Source: Acidimicrobiia bacterium
Lineage (GTDB): Bacteria > Actinomycetota > Acidimicrobiia > Acidimicrobiales > Poriferisodalaceae
DNA length: 51,057 nt
Direction of reading: 5' to 3'
Assembly (NCBI GenBank): GCA_022822525.1
Contig: JAJEBN010000022.1
Location: 1-51,057 of the forward strand
The first letter of the stretch is position 1, and each line of letters opens with the position of its first letter. Positions 42,420 through 51,057 of the stretch are shown here, one piece after another. Position numbers and translations under genes: made by a program. The notes beneath the pieces are model-generated. The model saw nothing but the letters and a program-made list of their open reading frames with translations. It ran no database searches and had not been told where the DNA came from.

Positions 42420-43627
42420 CCGACGCGTCAGCGATGCGTCCGGGTCCCATTGACGCATCTGAGATGCGTCCTACCTGGTGCGACATTGATCTCGACGCGC
42501 TGGGGCGCAACCTGGCAACGGTCCAGGCCTTCGTGGGGGATGCCGAGGTTGCGCCGGTCGTGAAGGCCAACGCCTACGGCCATGGCATCGGCCCGGTGGG
42601 TCGTGCCCTGCAGGCGGCTGGTGCGGCCACGCTCGCCGTCGCCTACGTCGAGGAAGCCATCGCCCTGCGCGCTGCCGGCATCACGATCGACATTCACGTG
42701 CTGGGCGGTGCCGTCGTGCGGCAGATCCCGCTGTTCCTGCGGCACGATCTCATCTTCACCGCACCGTCGATCGACAAGCTGCACCAGATCGACGAAGCAG
42801 CCCGGGCCGCAGGCGTCACGGCGAGGGCCCATCTCAAGATCGACACGGGGATGGAGAGGATCGGGGTCCACCACTACAACGCCGATCGGCTGATCGAAGC
42901 ATCCCTGAGATGCCAATCGGTGCAGATAGACGGGGTCTTCAGCCACTTCGCCAACGCCGACGCCGACGATCTCACCGACGCCAAGCTTCAGCTCGAGCGC
43001 TTCTGCGAAGCAACCAGCTGCTATGAGCGACGCTCGCTGCCCATGCCGACCCGCCACATGGCCGGCTCGGCCGCCACCGCCCGGCTGCCCGAAGCGCACT
43101 TCGACCGGGTGCGCCCCGGCATCGTGCTGTACGGCGTGCACCCGATACCCCAGATCGGTGCAGCGCTGCCCACCGAGCCGGTGATGTCGTGGCACAGCGA
43201 GGTCATCTATTTCAAGGTGGTGCCTGAAGGTGCCTCGGTGGGCTACGGCAGCACGTGGACCGCACCACGCCAGACCCGGGTCGTGACCCTGCCCGTGGGC
43301 TACGCGGACGGCTACGCGCGCTCGCTGGGCACCGGCGCGGCAACGCCGCCCGCCAGCGTGCTCCTCGATGGTGCCCGTCACCAGGTCGTCGGCAACGTGT
43401 GCATGGACCAGACGATGATCGACATCGGCGATGCCAGTGCCTACAACGGCGATCTCGTCACGCTGATCGGCGGCCAGGGCGACGAGCGCATCACCGCAGT
43501 GGACGTGGCGCACTGGTCGGGCCGCAGCCCCTATGAGGTGCTCACGTCAGTGTCGGCGCGCGTCCCGCGCGTCTACCGCCACGCCGGCGACCCTCTGACT
43601 GTCGAAATCGCCGCCGCCGGGCGCTAG
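42416..43627 (+). CDS. alr: Alanine racemase
   Basis: 403 residues from ATG 42416 in the ATGA overlap with nnr. It makes D-alanine for peptidoglycan. Lys50 in VVKANAYGHG binds PLP. The second catalytic Tyr is in the SVGYGSTWTAPRQTRVV region, and the VCMDQTMIDIG segment is typical. Residues 3-19 are an N-terminal addition consisting of a duplicated DAS(A/E)MRP element encoded by repeated, partly palindromic DNA. Glucosamine and D-Ala genes (glmM, glmS, alr) together mark a wall-precursor block. Confidence 0.94.
   Translation: MTDASAMRPGPIDASEMRPTWCDIDLDALGRNLATVQAFVGDAEVAPVVKANAYGHGIGPVGRALQAAGAATLAVAYVEEAIALRAAGITIDIHVLGGAVVRQIPLFLRHDLIFTAPSIDKLHQIDEAARAAGVTARAHLKIDTGMERIGVHHYNADRLIEASLRCQSVQIDGVFSHFANADADDLTDAKLQLERFCEATSCYERRSLPMPTRHMAGSAATARLPEAHFDRVRPGIVLYGVHPIPQIGAALPTEPVMSWHSEVIYFKVVPEGASVGYGSTWTAPRQTRVVTLPVGYADGYARSLGTGAATPPASVLLDGARHQVVGNVCMDQTMIDIGDASAYNGDLVTLIGGQGDERITAVDVAHWSGRSPYEVLTSVSARVPRVYRHAGDPLTVEIAAAGR
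42422..42471 (+). repeat. Duplicated palindromic element in the alr 5' end
   Basis: Two 20-bp copies at 42422-42441 and 42452-42471 (period 30, 17 of 20 identical). The second contains a nearly perfect dyad, GACGCATCTGAGATGCGTC, with 9-bp arms around a single central G. Lying 6 bp downstream of the ATG, it could fold over the early coding region in the mRNA. Confidence 0.8.
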
Positions 43628-43639
43628 ACAATCTGCGTT

Positions 43640-44143
43640 ATGCGATTTCGCACCACGAGCGCCGACGGGACGCGAGCTGTCGCGGCGGCGCTGGCCCCGC
43701 TCCTGCGCCCCGGCGATGTGCTGCTGCTGTCGGGCGACCTGGGCGCTGGCAAGACGGTGTTCACTCAGGGGCTGGCGGCGGCACTCGGGGTCGCCGAGCC
43801 GGTGACCAGCCCCACCTTCACCCTGGCGCAGAGCTATCAGGGCCGGATGCGGCTGCACCACCTCGACGTGTACCGGCTGGAGAATCTCGGCGAGGTGCTC
43901 GACCTGGACCTGCCTGAGCTGCTCGACGACGATGCGGTGGTGTGCGTGGAGTGGGGCGAGGTGGTGATCGGCGAGCTGCCGCGTGATTTCCTGCGTGTGC
44001 GCATCAGGCTTGCCGACCCCGCAGAGTCGTCCGACATTCGCGTCTTCGAGGCCGACCTGGTGGGTCCGAGTTGGCACGCCCGCGCCGACTCGCTCGCTGC
44101 AGCGTGGCACTTTGCCGACAGTTCCCAGGTGCCGCCGTGCTAG
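43640..44143 (+). CDS. tsaE: tRNA threonylcarbamoyladenosine biosynthesis ATPase TsaE
   Basis: 167 residues from ATG 43640. The Walker A motif GDLGAGKTVFTQG is near residue 35, and the TSPTFTLAQSY and LHHLDVYRL motifs follow; VVCVEWGEV is the usual late motif. It drives the TsaB-TsaD complex that puts the t6A modification on ANN-decoding tRNAs. Its stop region is repeated 32 bp downstream, where tsaB begins. Confidence 0.93.
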   Translation: MRFRTTSADGTRAVAAALAPLLRPGDVLLLSGDLGAGKTVFTQGLAAALGVAEPVTSPTFTLAQSYQGRMRLHHLDVYRLENLGEVLDLDLPELLDDDAVVCVEWGEVVIGELPRDFLRVRIRLADPAESSDIRVFEADLVGPSWHARADSLAAAWHFADSSQVPPC

Positions 44144-44181
44144 TGCTCGACGGCGCGGAGGCAGCGCCGTGCTAGTACTCG
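44134..44181 (+). repeat. Tandem duplication of the tsaE/tsaB junction
   Basis: GCCGTGCTAGTGCTCG at 44134-44149 recurs at 44166-44181 with one mismatch (period 32). Each copy contains GTGCTAG: in the first, TAG ends tsaE and GTG opens a 12-codon micro-ORF (44137-44175); in the second, TAG ends the micro-ORF and GTG starts tsaB. The micro-ORF begins MLVL, like TsaB, and ends APC, like TsaE's PPC. Confidence 0.85.
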
Positions 44182-44867
44182 GCATCGAGACCGCGACACC
44201 TCAGGTCGGCGTCGCCATCGGCGGCCACGAGGGGATCATCGCCTCGTTCCACACGACGCGCGACCGGCGGCACGCCGAGACGCTGGCGCCTGCCATCCGG
44301 TTCTTGTGCGAGCAGGCGCAGATGAAGCTGTCCCAGATCGGCGTCGTGGCGGTGGACGTCGGCCCGGGGCTGTTCACGGGTCTGCGGGTGGGTCTGGCGA
44401 CGGCCAAGTCCATCGCGCACGCCTGTCGCATCCCCATGATCGGCGTCTCCAGCCTCGACCTCGCGGCGTTTCCGGCCCGCTTCAGCGACCGGCTGATTGT
44501 CTCGACGGTCGATGCCCGGCGGGGCGAGATCTTCTACGCCACCTACCGCCGCGCTCCCGGCGGGATCCAGCTCATGAGCGAGCCTGCCGTCGACCAGCCC
44601 GCGGACGTGGCCAACCAGCTCATGGCCCTCGGCTCGGAGACGCTGATCGTCGGCGACGGCGCCGAGCGCTATGCGGAGGTGCTGGGCGCAGTGCGCGGCG
44701 CCGAGATCGGCCGGGAGGGACTGCGGCATCCCAACGCGGGCGCGCTGGTGGAACTGGCGCACGCCAAGGCACTGCGGGAGGAATTCGTCAGCCCATCGGA
44801 GATCTCGCCGCTGTACCTGAGAGCCCCCGATGCACGCATCAACTGGCAGCAGCGGGAGCGGTCATGA
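44169..44867 (+). CDS. tsaB: tRNA threonylcarbamoyladenosine biosynthesis protein TsaB
   Basis: 232 residues from GTG 44169, preceded by GGAGG. It is the ASKHA-fold partner of TsaD without its own catalytic metal site: MLVLGIETATPQVGVAIGG, DVGPGLFTGLRVGLATAKS and the STVDARRGEIFYATYR segment are characteristic. ATGA overlap with rimI completes the tsaE-tsaB-rimI-tsaD operon. Confidence 0.93.
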   Translation: MLVLGIETATPQVGVAIGGHEGIIASFHTTRDRRHAETLAPAIRFLCEQAQMKLSQIGVVAVDVGPGLFTGLRVGLATAKSIAHACRIPMIGVSSLDLAAFPARFSDRLIVSTVDARRGEIFYATYRRAPGGIQLMSEPAVDQPADVANQLMALGSETLIVGDGAERYAEVLGAVRGAEIGREGLRHPNAGALVELAHAKALREEFVSPSEISPLYLRAPDARINWQQRERS

Positions 44868-45625
44868 ATGCCGTACGGCGTCGCGCTGCTGCTCCGGCCG
44901 TATCGGCGGCCGGCGGTACGCCGGCAGCAACCCCGAGCGCGGCGGCACGCGCGGCGCCAAGCGAGGCGGACGGCGTGGTCATCGTGCCGATGCGTCGCAA
45001 GCATCTGCGCGAGATCCGCCGCATCGACAAGCTGGTGTACCCGCGGCCGTGGTCGATGGCGCTGTACCTGGATGAACTGCAGCGGAGCGGCGAGCGGGTG
45101 TACCGAGTGGCCTGCCAGACGGTGCCGAACGGCCGAGGAGTCGGCGTCATCGGCTACGGCGGCTTCATGATCGTGGCTGATGAGGGGCACATCACCTCCG
45201 TTGCTGTTCATCCTGAATGCCAAGGCCGGCGCGTTGGCGCACGGCTGATGCTGGAATTGCACAGGGAGGCTCGGCGCATCGATGGGCTGGAAGCACTGAC
45301 GCTGGAGGTGCGTGCCTCCAACGCTGCGGCGCAGCGGCTCTACCGCTGGTTCGGCTATGCGCCCGTCGGCAGCCGCAAGAACTACTACCGGAGCGGCGGA
45401 CCCGGCGGAAAGCGAGAGGATGCGCTGGTGATGTGGTGCCACGACATCAACGGCCCCTCCCACGGCGAACGCCTGGACAGCATCGCCACCGCGCTCGGCA
45501 TCACCGGGGGCGCATCGGGCACAGCCCCCGGCGTTACCGGGGGCACATCGGATACAGCCCCCGGCGGTACCGGGGGCGCATCGGGCACAGCCCCCGGCAT
45601 TTCTGAGGCAGGGCAGGCGCAATGA
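44864..45625 (+). CDS. rimI: Ribosomal-protein-alanine N-acetyltransferase (RimI-like) with repeat tail
   Basis: 253 residues from ATG 44864 in the ATGA overlap with tsaB. The GNAT fold covers about residues 40-190, with the acetyl-CoA loop as VAVHPECQGRRVGARLM and the NAAAQRLYRWFGYAPVGSRKNYY substrate side. Ala/Pro/Thr-rich residues precede it, and three 11-residue Gly/Thr/Ser/Ala repeats follow (45497-45595). Usually it acetylates the N-terminus of S18; other targets are possible. It overlaps tsaD by ATGA. Confidence 0.88.
   Translation: MNAVRRRAAAPAVSAAGGTPAATPSAAARAAPSEADGVVIVPMRRKHLREIRRIDKLVYPRPWSMALYLDELQRSGERVYRVACQTVPNGRGVGVIGYGGFMIVADEGHITSVAVHPECQGRRVGARLMLELHREARRIDGLEALTLEVRASNAAAQRLYRWFGYAPVGSRKNYYRSGGPGGKREDALVMWCHDINGPSHGERLDSIATALGITGGASGTAPGVTGGTSDTAPGGTGGASGTAPGISEAGQAQ
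45497..45595 (+). repeat. Three-copy 33-bp in-frame hairpin repeat in the rimI tail
   Basis: Units start at 45497, 45530 and 45563. They encode GITGGASGTAP, GVTGGTSDTAP and GGTGGASGTAP. Each unit has CCGGGGGC and, 12 nt on, GCCCCCGG, an 8-bp inverted repeat that can fold into a stem. The array ends 26 bp before the tsaD start. Confidence 0.92.
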
Positions 45626-46632
45626 CGACGATCCTGGGCATCGAGACCTCCTGCGACGAGACGGCGGCGGCAGTGGTGGATGACGGGCGCGAGGTGCGTT
45701 CGAGCATCGTGAGCAGCCAGGTGGATCTGCACGCCCGCTACGGCGGCGTCGTGCCCGAGATCGCCGGTCGTGCCCATGAAGCCCTGATCACGCCGGTGGT
45801 GGCCGAGGCGCTCGTCGAAGCCGGCGCCGCCGACAGCGATGTCGACGCAGTGGCGGCGACCTGCGGCCCCGGCCTCATCGGCAGCCTGCTGGTCGGCGTC
45901 GCCGCCGCCAAGGCGCTGGCGCTGGTCTGGGACGTCCCCTACATCGGCATCAATCACCACGAAGCCCACCTGTACGCGGCGCTGCTCGACGAACACGACG
46001 CCGATGTGCAGTTCCCGCTGGTCACCCTGCTGGTCTCGGGCGGGCACACGATGCTCATCTCGTTCGAAGGACATGGTCGCTACCGCCTGCTCGGCGCCAC
46101 CCGTGACGATGCTGCCGGAGAGGCCTTCGACAAGGTGGCCCGCTATCTGGGGCTGGGCTACCCGGGCGGTCCGGTCATCGACCGGCTGGCGGCCGAGGGC
46201 GATCCCGCCGCTGTCCCGCTGACCAGGGCCATGCTGGACGACGGCTACGACTTCTCGTTCTCGGGCATCAAGACGGCGGTCATCAACTGGGTGCGAGCCC
46301 ACCCCGAGGTCGAGACTGCCGACGTGGCGGCGTCGTTCCAAGCGTGTGTGACCGACGTGCTGACCCACAAGGCCCGCAAGGCGGCACGAGAGACGGGGGC
46401 AGCGGGCATCTGCCTGGCCGGCGGCGTGGCGGCCAACAGTGCGCTGCGCGAGCGGACGCTCGACATCTGCGTGGAAGACGGCATCAACGCCTACCTGCCG
46501 AGCCGTGCGATGTGCACCGACAACGCCGCGATGATCGCTGCGACCGCTTGGTACCGGCTGGCCAGCGACGGTCCGACCGCCCTCGACGGGGGCGCCGATC
46601 CCAACCTGCGCATCGACTTTCTCCAAGGCTGA
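45622..46632 (+). CDS. tsaD: tRNA N6-adenosine threonylcarbamoyltransferase TsaD
   Basis: 336 residues from ATG 45622. It transfers the threonylcarbamoyl group to A37 of tRNA. The metal-binding HHEAH (His112/His116) and the phosphate loops [27 protein letters not shown] and [12 protein letters not shown] are all in place. It is the last gene of the tsa operon, followed by groES-groEL after a 140-bp gap with a CIRCE promoter. Confidence 0.96.
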   Translation: MTTILGIETSCDETAAAVVDDGREVRSSIVSSQVDLHARYGGVVPEIAGRAHEALITPVVAEALVEAGAADSDVDAVAATCGPGLIGSLLVGVAAAKALALVWDVPYIGINHHEAHLYAALLDEHDADVQFPLVTLLVSGGHTMLISFEGHGRYRLLGATRDDAAGEAFDKVARYLGLGYPGGPVIDRLAAEGDPAAVPLTRAMLDDGYDFSFSGIKTAVINWVRAHPEVETADVAASFQACVTDVLTHKARKAARETGAAGICLAGGVAANSALRERTLDICVEDGINAYLPSRAMCTDNAAMIAATAWYRLASDGPTALDGGADPNLRIDFLQG

Positions 46633-46673
46633 GCCGGCAGGCGAAACCCTGTCCGGATCGGGTCGTCGCGAGG

Positions 46674-46702
46674 TTGTGGCTGGTCCCGAGGGCTCGTATC
46701 GT
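46674..46702 (+). promoter_or_regulatory. groESL promoter
   Basis: TTGTGG at 46674-46679 and TATCGT at 46697-46702 are separated by 17 bp. The -10 immediately precedes and overlaps the first base of the CIRCE element, as expected for HrcA repression. Confidence 0.6.
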
Positions 46703-46728
46703 TAGCACTCGCCCGGTGAGAGTGCTAA
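46702..46728 (+). promoter_or_regulatory. CIRCE operator of groESL
   Basis: A perfect TTAGCACTC-N9-GAGTGCTAA inverted repeat, the binding site of the heat-shock repressor HrcA. HrcA itself is not in this window. It lies 44 bp before the groES start codon, so repression relieved by heat or GroEL depletion is expected. Confidence 0.96.
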
Positions 46729-46772
46729 GTGCTGCCGGGCGTTCCCATGAGCCACAGGAGGCACATCCGACC

Positions 46773-48747
<1,975 letters not shown>

Positions 48748-48774
48748 CTCCCGCTCCACTCCCTCCCAATCAGG

Positions 48775-48804
48775 CACAGGGCCGGCGTTCGCGCCGGTCC
48801 TGTG
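48775..48804 (+). terminator. Stem-loop terminator after groEL
   Basis: CACAGG-G-CCGGCG pairs with CGCCGG-T-CCTGTG through a TTCG tetraloop: a 13-bp stem with one G-U pair. It lies 28 bp after the groEL stop. The following bases (TCGTTGTC) are only mildly T-rich, but the position and stability fit an intrinsic terminator for groESL. Confidence 0.7.
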
Positions 48805-48860
48805 TCGTTGTCGGGCGACACCCGGCCGCCATATCCCGCAATGCCGCCGGGACCCAGCGG

Positions 48861-48866
48861 TACCCT
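48861..48866 (+). promoter_or_regulatory. -10 element for guaA
   Basis: TACCCT, preceded by G, is 34 nt before ATG 48901 and only one base before the in-frame ATG 48868, so it supports the later start. The same GTACCCT precedes glmS. Confidence 0.4.
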
Positions 48867-48900
48867 CATGCCTTTCCCCAACTCTGCGCAGCTGCGGCCT

Positions 48901-50544
48901 ATGTCCACTCACTCTCCGGCGGCCGGCGCGGTCGCCCACCCAACCGTCTTGGTGGTGGACTTCGGCGCGCAGTATGCGCAGCTGATCGCCCGGCGGGTGC
49001 GTGAGGCGCAGGTCTATTCCGAGATCGTTCCCCACACGGCCACTGCCGCCGAGCTGGCCCAGCGCTCGCCCGCGGCGATCATCTTCAGCGGTGGCCCGGC
49101 ATCGGTGCACGTCGAGGGCGCCCCGGGCATCGACCCAGATGTGTACGAACTGGGCGTGCCGATCCTGGGCATCTGCTACGGGTCCCAACTGCTGGCCCGC
49201 GACCTGGGCGGGCGGGTGGATCGCAGCGGGCGCGGCGAGTACGGCCGCACGAGCTTGCGACACACCGGGGTTCGGTCGCAGCTGCTCGGCCCCGTCGCCG
49301 ATGAGCATGCTGCCGGCGACGCCCGCGACCGTGCCGGCGATGAGCGAGATGAAGCCGCCAGCCGCCGCGCTGCGCCGCCGGCTGAGTCGGTGTGGATGTC
49401 GCACTTCGACGCCGTCACCGAGCCGCCGGCGGGATTCACGGTCACCGCGTCCACCGCCGACAGCCCTGCTGCTGTCATCGAAGACCCGCATCGCCGCTTC
49501 TACGGGGTGCAGCACCACCCTGAAGTCGCGCACACGCCGAGCGGCCAAGCCCAGCTCGAGCGATTCCTCCACGGCATCTGCGGGATCAACTCCGAGTGGA
49601 CGATGTCCAACGTCATCACCGAGAGCATCGAGGCCATCCGGGCGCAGGTAGGCAGCGCACGGGCCATCTGCGGGCTGTCGGGCGGGGTGGACAGCGCCGT
49701 GGCCGCCGCGCTGACACAGCGGGCCATCGGCAGCCAGCTCACCTGCGTGTTCGTCGACACCGGGCTGATGCGTGCTGGCGAGGGCGAGCAGGTCACCGAC
49801 ACGTTCCGGCGCACCCAGGGCATCGAGCTGATCCATGAGCGGGCGGCTGACGAGTTCTTCGAGGCGCTGGCGGGGGTGACCGATCCCGAGGACAAGCGCA
49901 AGATCATCGGCGAGAAGTTCGTGCGCATCTTCGAGCGGGCCGCGGGCGGCATCACCGATGCCCGCTTCCTGGTGCAGGGCACGCTGTACCCCGACGTGAT
50001 CGAGTCGGGCTCGCCGACTGCGGCGAAGATCAAGAGCCACCACAACGTGGGCGGACTGCCCGAAGACATGACCTTCGAGCTGGTGGAGCCGCTGCGCCAT
50101 CTCTTCAAGGACGAGGTGAGGGCTGTCGGCGCCGAGCTGGGCCTGCCGCCCGAGATCGTGCAGCGCCAGCCGTTCCCCGGGCCGGGCCTGGGGGTGCGGA
50201 TCGTGGGTGAGGTCACACCCGAATCCGTCGAGACGGTGCGGGCGGCCGACGTCATCGTCCGCGACGAGATCGCCGCAGCAGGTCTCGACGGCGAGGTGTG
50301 GCAGGGGTTTGCCGTGCTGGCCGACATCCGCAGTGTCGGTGTGATGGGCGACGAGCGCACCTATGCCCGCCCGATCATCGTGCGTGCCGTCACCAGCGAG
50401 GATGCCATGACTGCCGACTGGGCCCGCCTGCCCCACGATCTGCTCGAGTCGATCTCGTCCCGGATCGTCAACGAAGTGCCCGGCGTCAACCGGGTCGTCT
50501 ACGACATCAGTTCCAGATCCTTCGGCACCATCGAATGGGAATAG
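48901..50544 (+). CDS. guaA: GMP synthase (glutamine-hydrolysing)
   Basis: 547 residues from ATG 48901. It converts XMP to GMP. The class I glutaminase triad is Cys92 (GICYGSQ), His206 and Glu208 (HHPEV). The ATP-pyrophosphatase loop SGGVDS starts at Ser260, followed by the C-terminal dimerisation domain ending TIEWE. Compared with the roughly 525-residue norm, there is a charged insertion near residues 135-160 ([18 protein letters not shown]), made of small repeats, between glutaminase strands. It probably extends from the surface. It has its own promoter after the groEL terminator. Confidence 0.95.
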   Translation: MSTHSPAAGAVAHPTVLVVDFGAQYAQLIARRVREAQVYSEIVPHTATAAELAQRSPAAIIFSGGPASVHVEGAPGIDPDVYELGVPILGICYGSQLLARDLGGRVDRSGRGEYGRTSLRHTGVRSQLLGPVADEHAAGDARDRAGDERDEAASRRAAPPAESVWMSHFDAVTEPPAGFTVTASTADSPAAVIEDPHRRFYGVQHHPEVAHTPSGQAQLERFLHGICGINSEWTMSNVITESIEAIRAQVGSARAICGLSGGVDSAVAAALTQRAIGSQLTCVFVDTGLMRAGEGEQVTDTFRRTQGIELIHERAADEFFEALAGVTDPEDKRKIIGEKFVRIFERAAGGITDARFLVQGTLYPDVIESGSPTAAKIKSHHNVGGLPEDMTFELVEPLRHLFKDEVRAVGAELGLPPEIVQRQPFPGPGLGVRIVGEVTPESVETVRAADVIVRDEIAAAGLDGEVWQGFAVLADIRSVGVMGDERTYARPIIVRAVTSEDAMTADWARLPHDLLESISSRIVNEVPGVNRVVYDISSRSFGTIEWE

Positions 50545-50559
50545 CTGCGGGTTCGCAGC
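50544..50559 (+). terminator. Weak stem-loop at the guaA stop
   Basis: GCTGCG at 50544-50549 and CGCAGC at 50554-50559 form a 6-bp stem with a GGTT loop, starting at the last base of the stop codon. There is no T-run. It may end guaA transcription before the regulator gene. Confidence 0.3.
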
Positions 50560-50650
50560 GCAGTAGCGTGCCAAGCGAATAGTCGTCTGTGCTTCCGAGG
50601 CAATCGCTGGCTCGGTCGGAATCAATTGCTCGCGAGGATGCTCCGAAGTA

Positions 50651-51057
50651 GTGGCTGCCGTACCTTCGTTCACACCTGCGCCGCCCGTGTCGCAGCCTTC
50701 GGTCCACGAGACGGTGCTGCATTACCTGCGCAAGCTGCTCGTCACAGGCGATCTGCCTCCGGGTGCCAAGATCCCTGTGGATGCGGTCGCCCAGGCATGC
50801 GGTGTCAGTCCAGTACCGGTGCGCGAGGCGCTGCGTCAGCTGCAGAACGAGGGCATCGTTGTCAACGAACCCAGACGCGGGTATTGGGTGGCGCGGCACT
50901 CACGGTCGGAGTTCAACGAACTGCAGCACATCACCTTGTTGCTGGAGCGAGAGGCAATCCACCTCGGAGCCGACAACATCGCAACTGCTGACGTCGAGCG
51001 CATGGATGCGTACCGGGTTGAGATGGAAGAGGCGCTGGCCACCGGTGATCTGTGGAC
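50651..51057 (+). CDS. GntR-family transcriptional regulator (3' end outside window)
   Basis: At least 135 residues, open to the window edge. The start is taken as GTG 50651; there is no strong ribosome site. The winged-helix domain runs from about residue 17 (HETVLHYLRKLLVTGDLPPG) through the recognition helix VSPVPVREALRQLQNEG to the wing NEPRRGYWV. The beginning of a C-terminal helical FadR/VanR-type (FCD) ligand domain follows. Such regulators usually control nearby catabolic genes, which would lie beyond the window. Confidence 0.88.
   Translation, partial: MAAVPSFTPAPPVSQPSVHETVLHYLRKLLVTGDLPPGAKIPVDAVAQACGVSPVPVREALRQLQNEGIVVNEPRRGYWVARHSRSEFNELQHITLLLEREAIHLGADNIATADVERMDAYRVEMEEALATGDLW

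Overview
The window is a high-GC, gene-dense chromosome segment from an actinobacterium-like organism. Supporting signs are frequent GTG starts, the ribosomal cluster order, a zinc-type S14, a CIRCE-controlled groESL, a DesA-like acyl-ACP desaturase, and the glmM-glmS-acpS-nnr-alr-tsa-groESL-guaA order. The class Acidimicrobiia is my best guess from gene content alone; no tRNA, rRNA, CRISPR array or intact mobile element was seen.

Layout. (1) 1-3596, minus strand: a three-gene molybdenum hydroxylase operon (FAD, [2Fe-2S] and molybdopterin subunits; the last runs off the left edge). (2) 3858-9216, plus strand: an MDR oxidoreductase, then a tight, partly overlapping set encoding a membrane fatty-acid-hydroxylase-like enzyme, a GH3-family acyl-adenylating enzyme, an enolase-superfamily epimerase-like enzyme and a small membrane protein. 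This looks like an undescribed small-molecule pathway. (3) 9217-24207: the merged S10/spc/alpha ribosomal cluster from rplC to rplQ, preceded by a long leader with a tandem array of hairpins. rpsJ is not in front of rplC, and map and infA are missing between adk and rpmJ. (4) 24208-33215: a mixed block separating rplQ from rplM, holding an RraA-like protein, an acyl-ACP desaturase, a broken winged-helix regulator, superoxide dismutase, a small CxxC protein, an M16 lipoprotein peptidase, an inverted truA and an N-acyl-D-amino-acid deacylase-like amidohydrolase. (5) 33303-50544: rplM-rpsI, glmM, a divergent extradiol dioxygenase with a CRP-like operator, a giant GlmS, acpS, nnr, alr, the tsaE-tsaB-rimI-tsaD set, CIRCE-groES-groEL and guaA. 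A GntR regulator is cut by the right edge.

The most unusual signal is structural. Short tandem duplications (period about 24-33 bp, often with internal dyad symmetry) recur through the window. Inside genes (glmS three times, rimI, alr, rplV, rpsE) they stay in frame. At gene junctions (rplF/rplR, adk/rpmJ, rpsM/rpsK, rpsZ/rpsH, tsaE/tsaB, and a weaker case at rpsS/rplV) they accompany micro-ORFs of 9-22 codons. Each micro-ORF's start codon overlaps the upstream stop, and its stop overlaps (or, at rpsH, nearly reaches) the downstream start, usually as RTGA. These micro-ORFs could act as translational relays that carry ribosomes across gaps inside operons. Other notable points are the roughly 1261-residue GlmS with its glutaminase domain split by insertions, a recurring GTAnnnT-like -10 element that sometimes implies leaderless mRNAs, and low-complexity tails on several ribosomal proteins.
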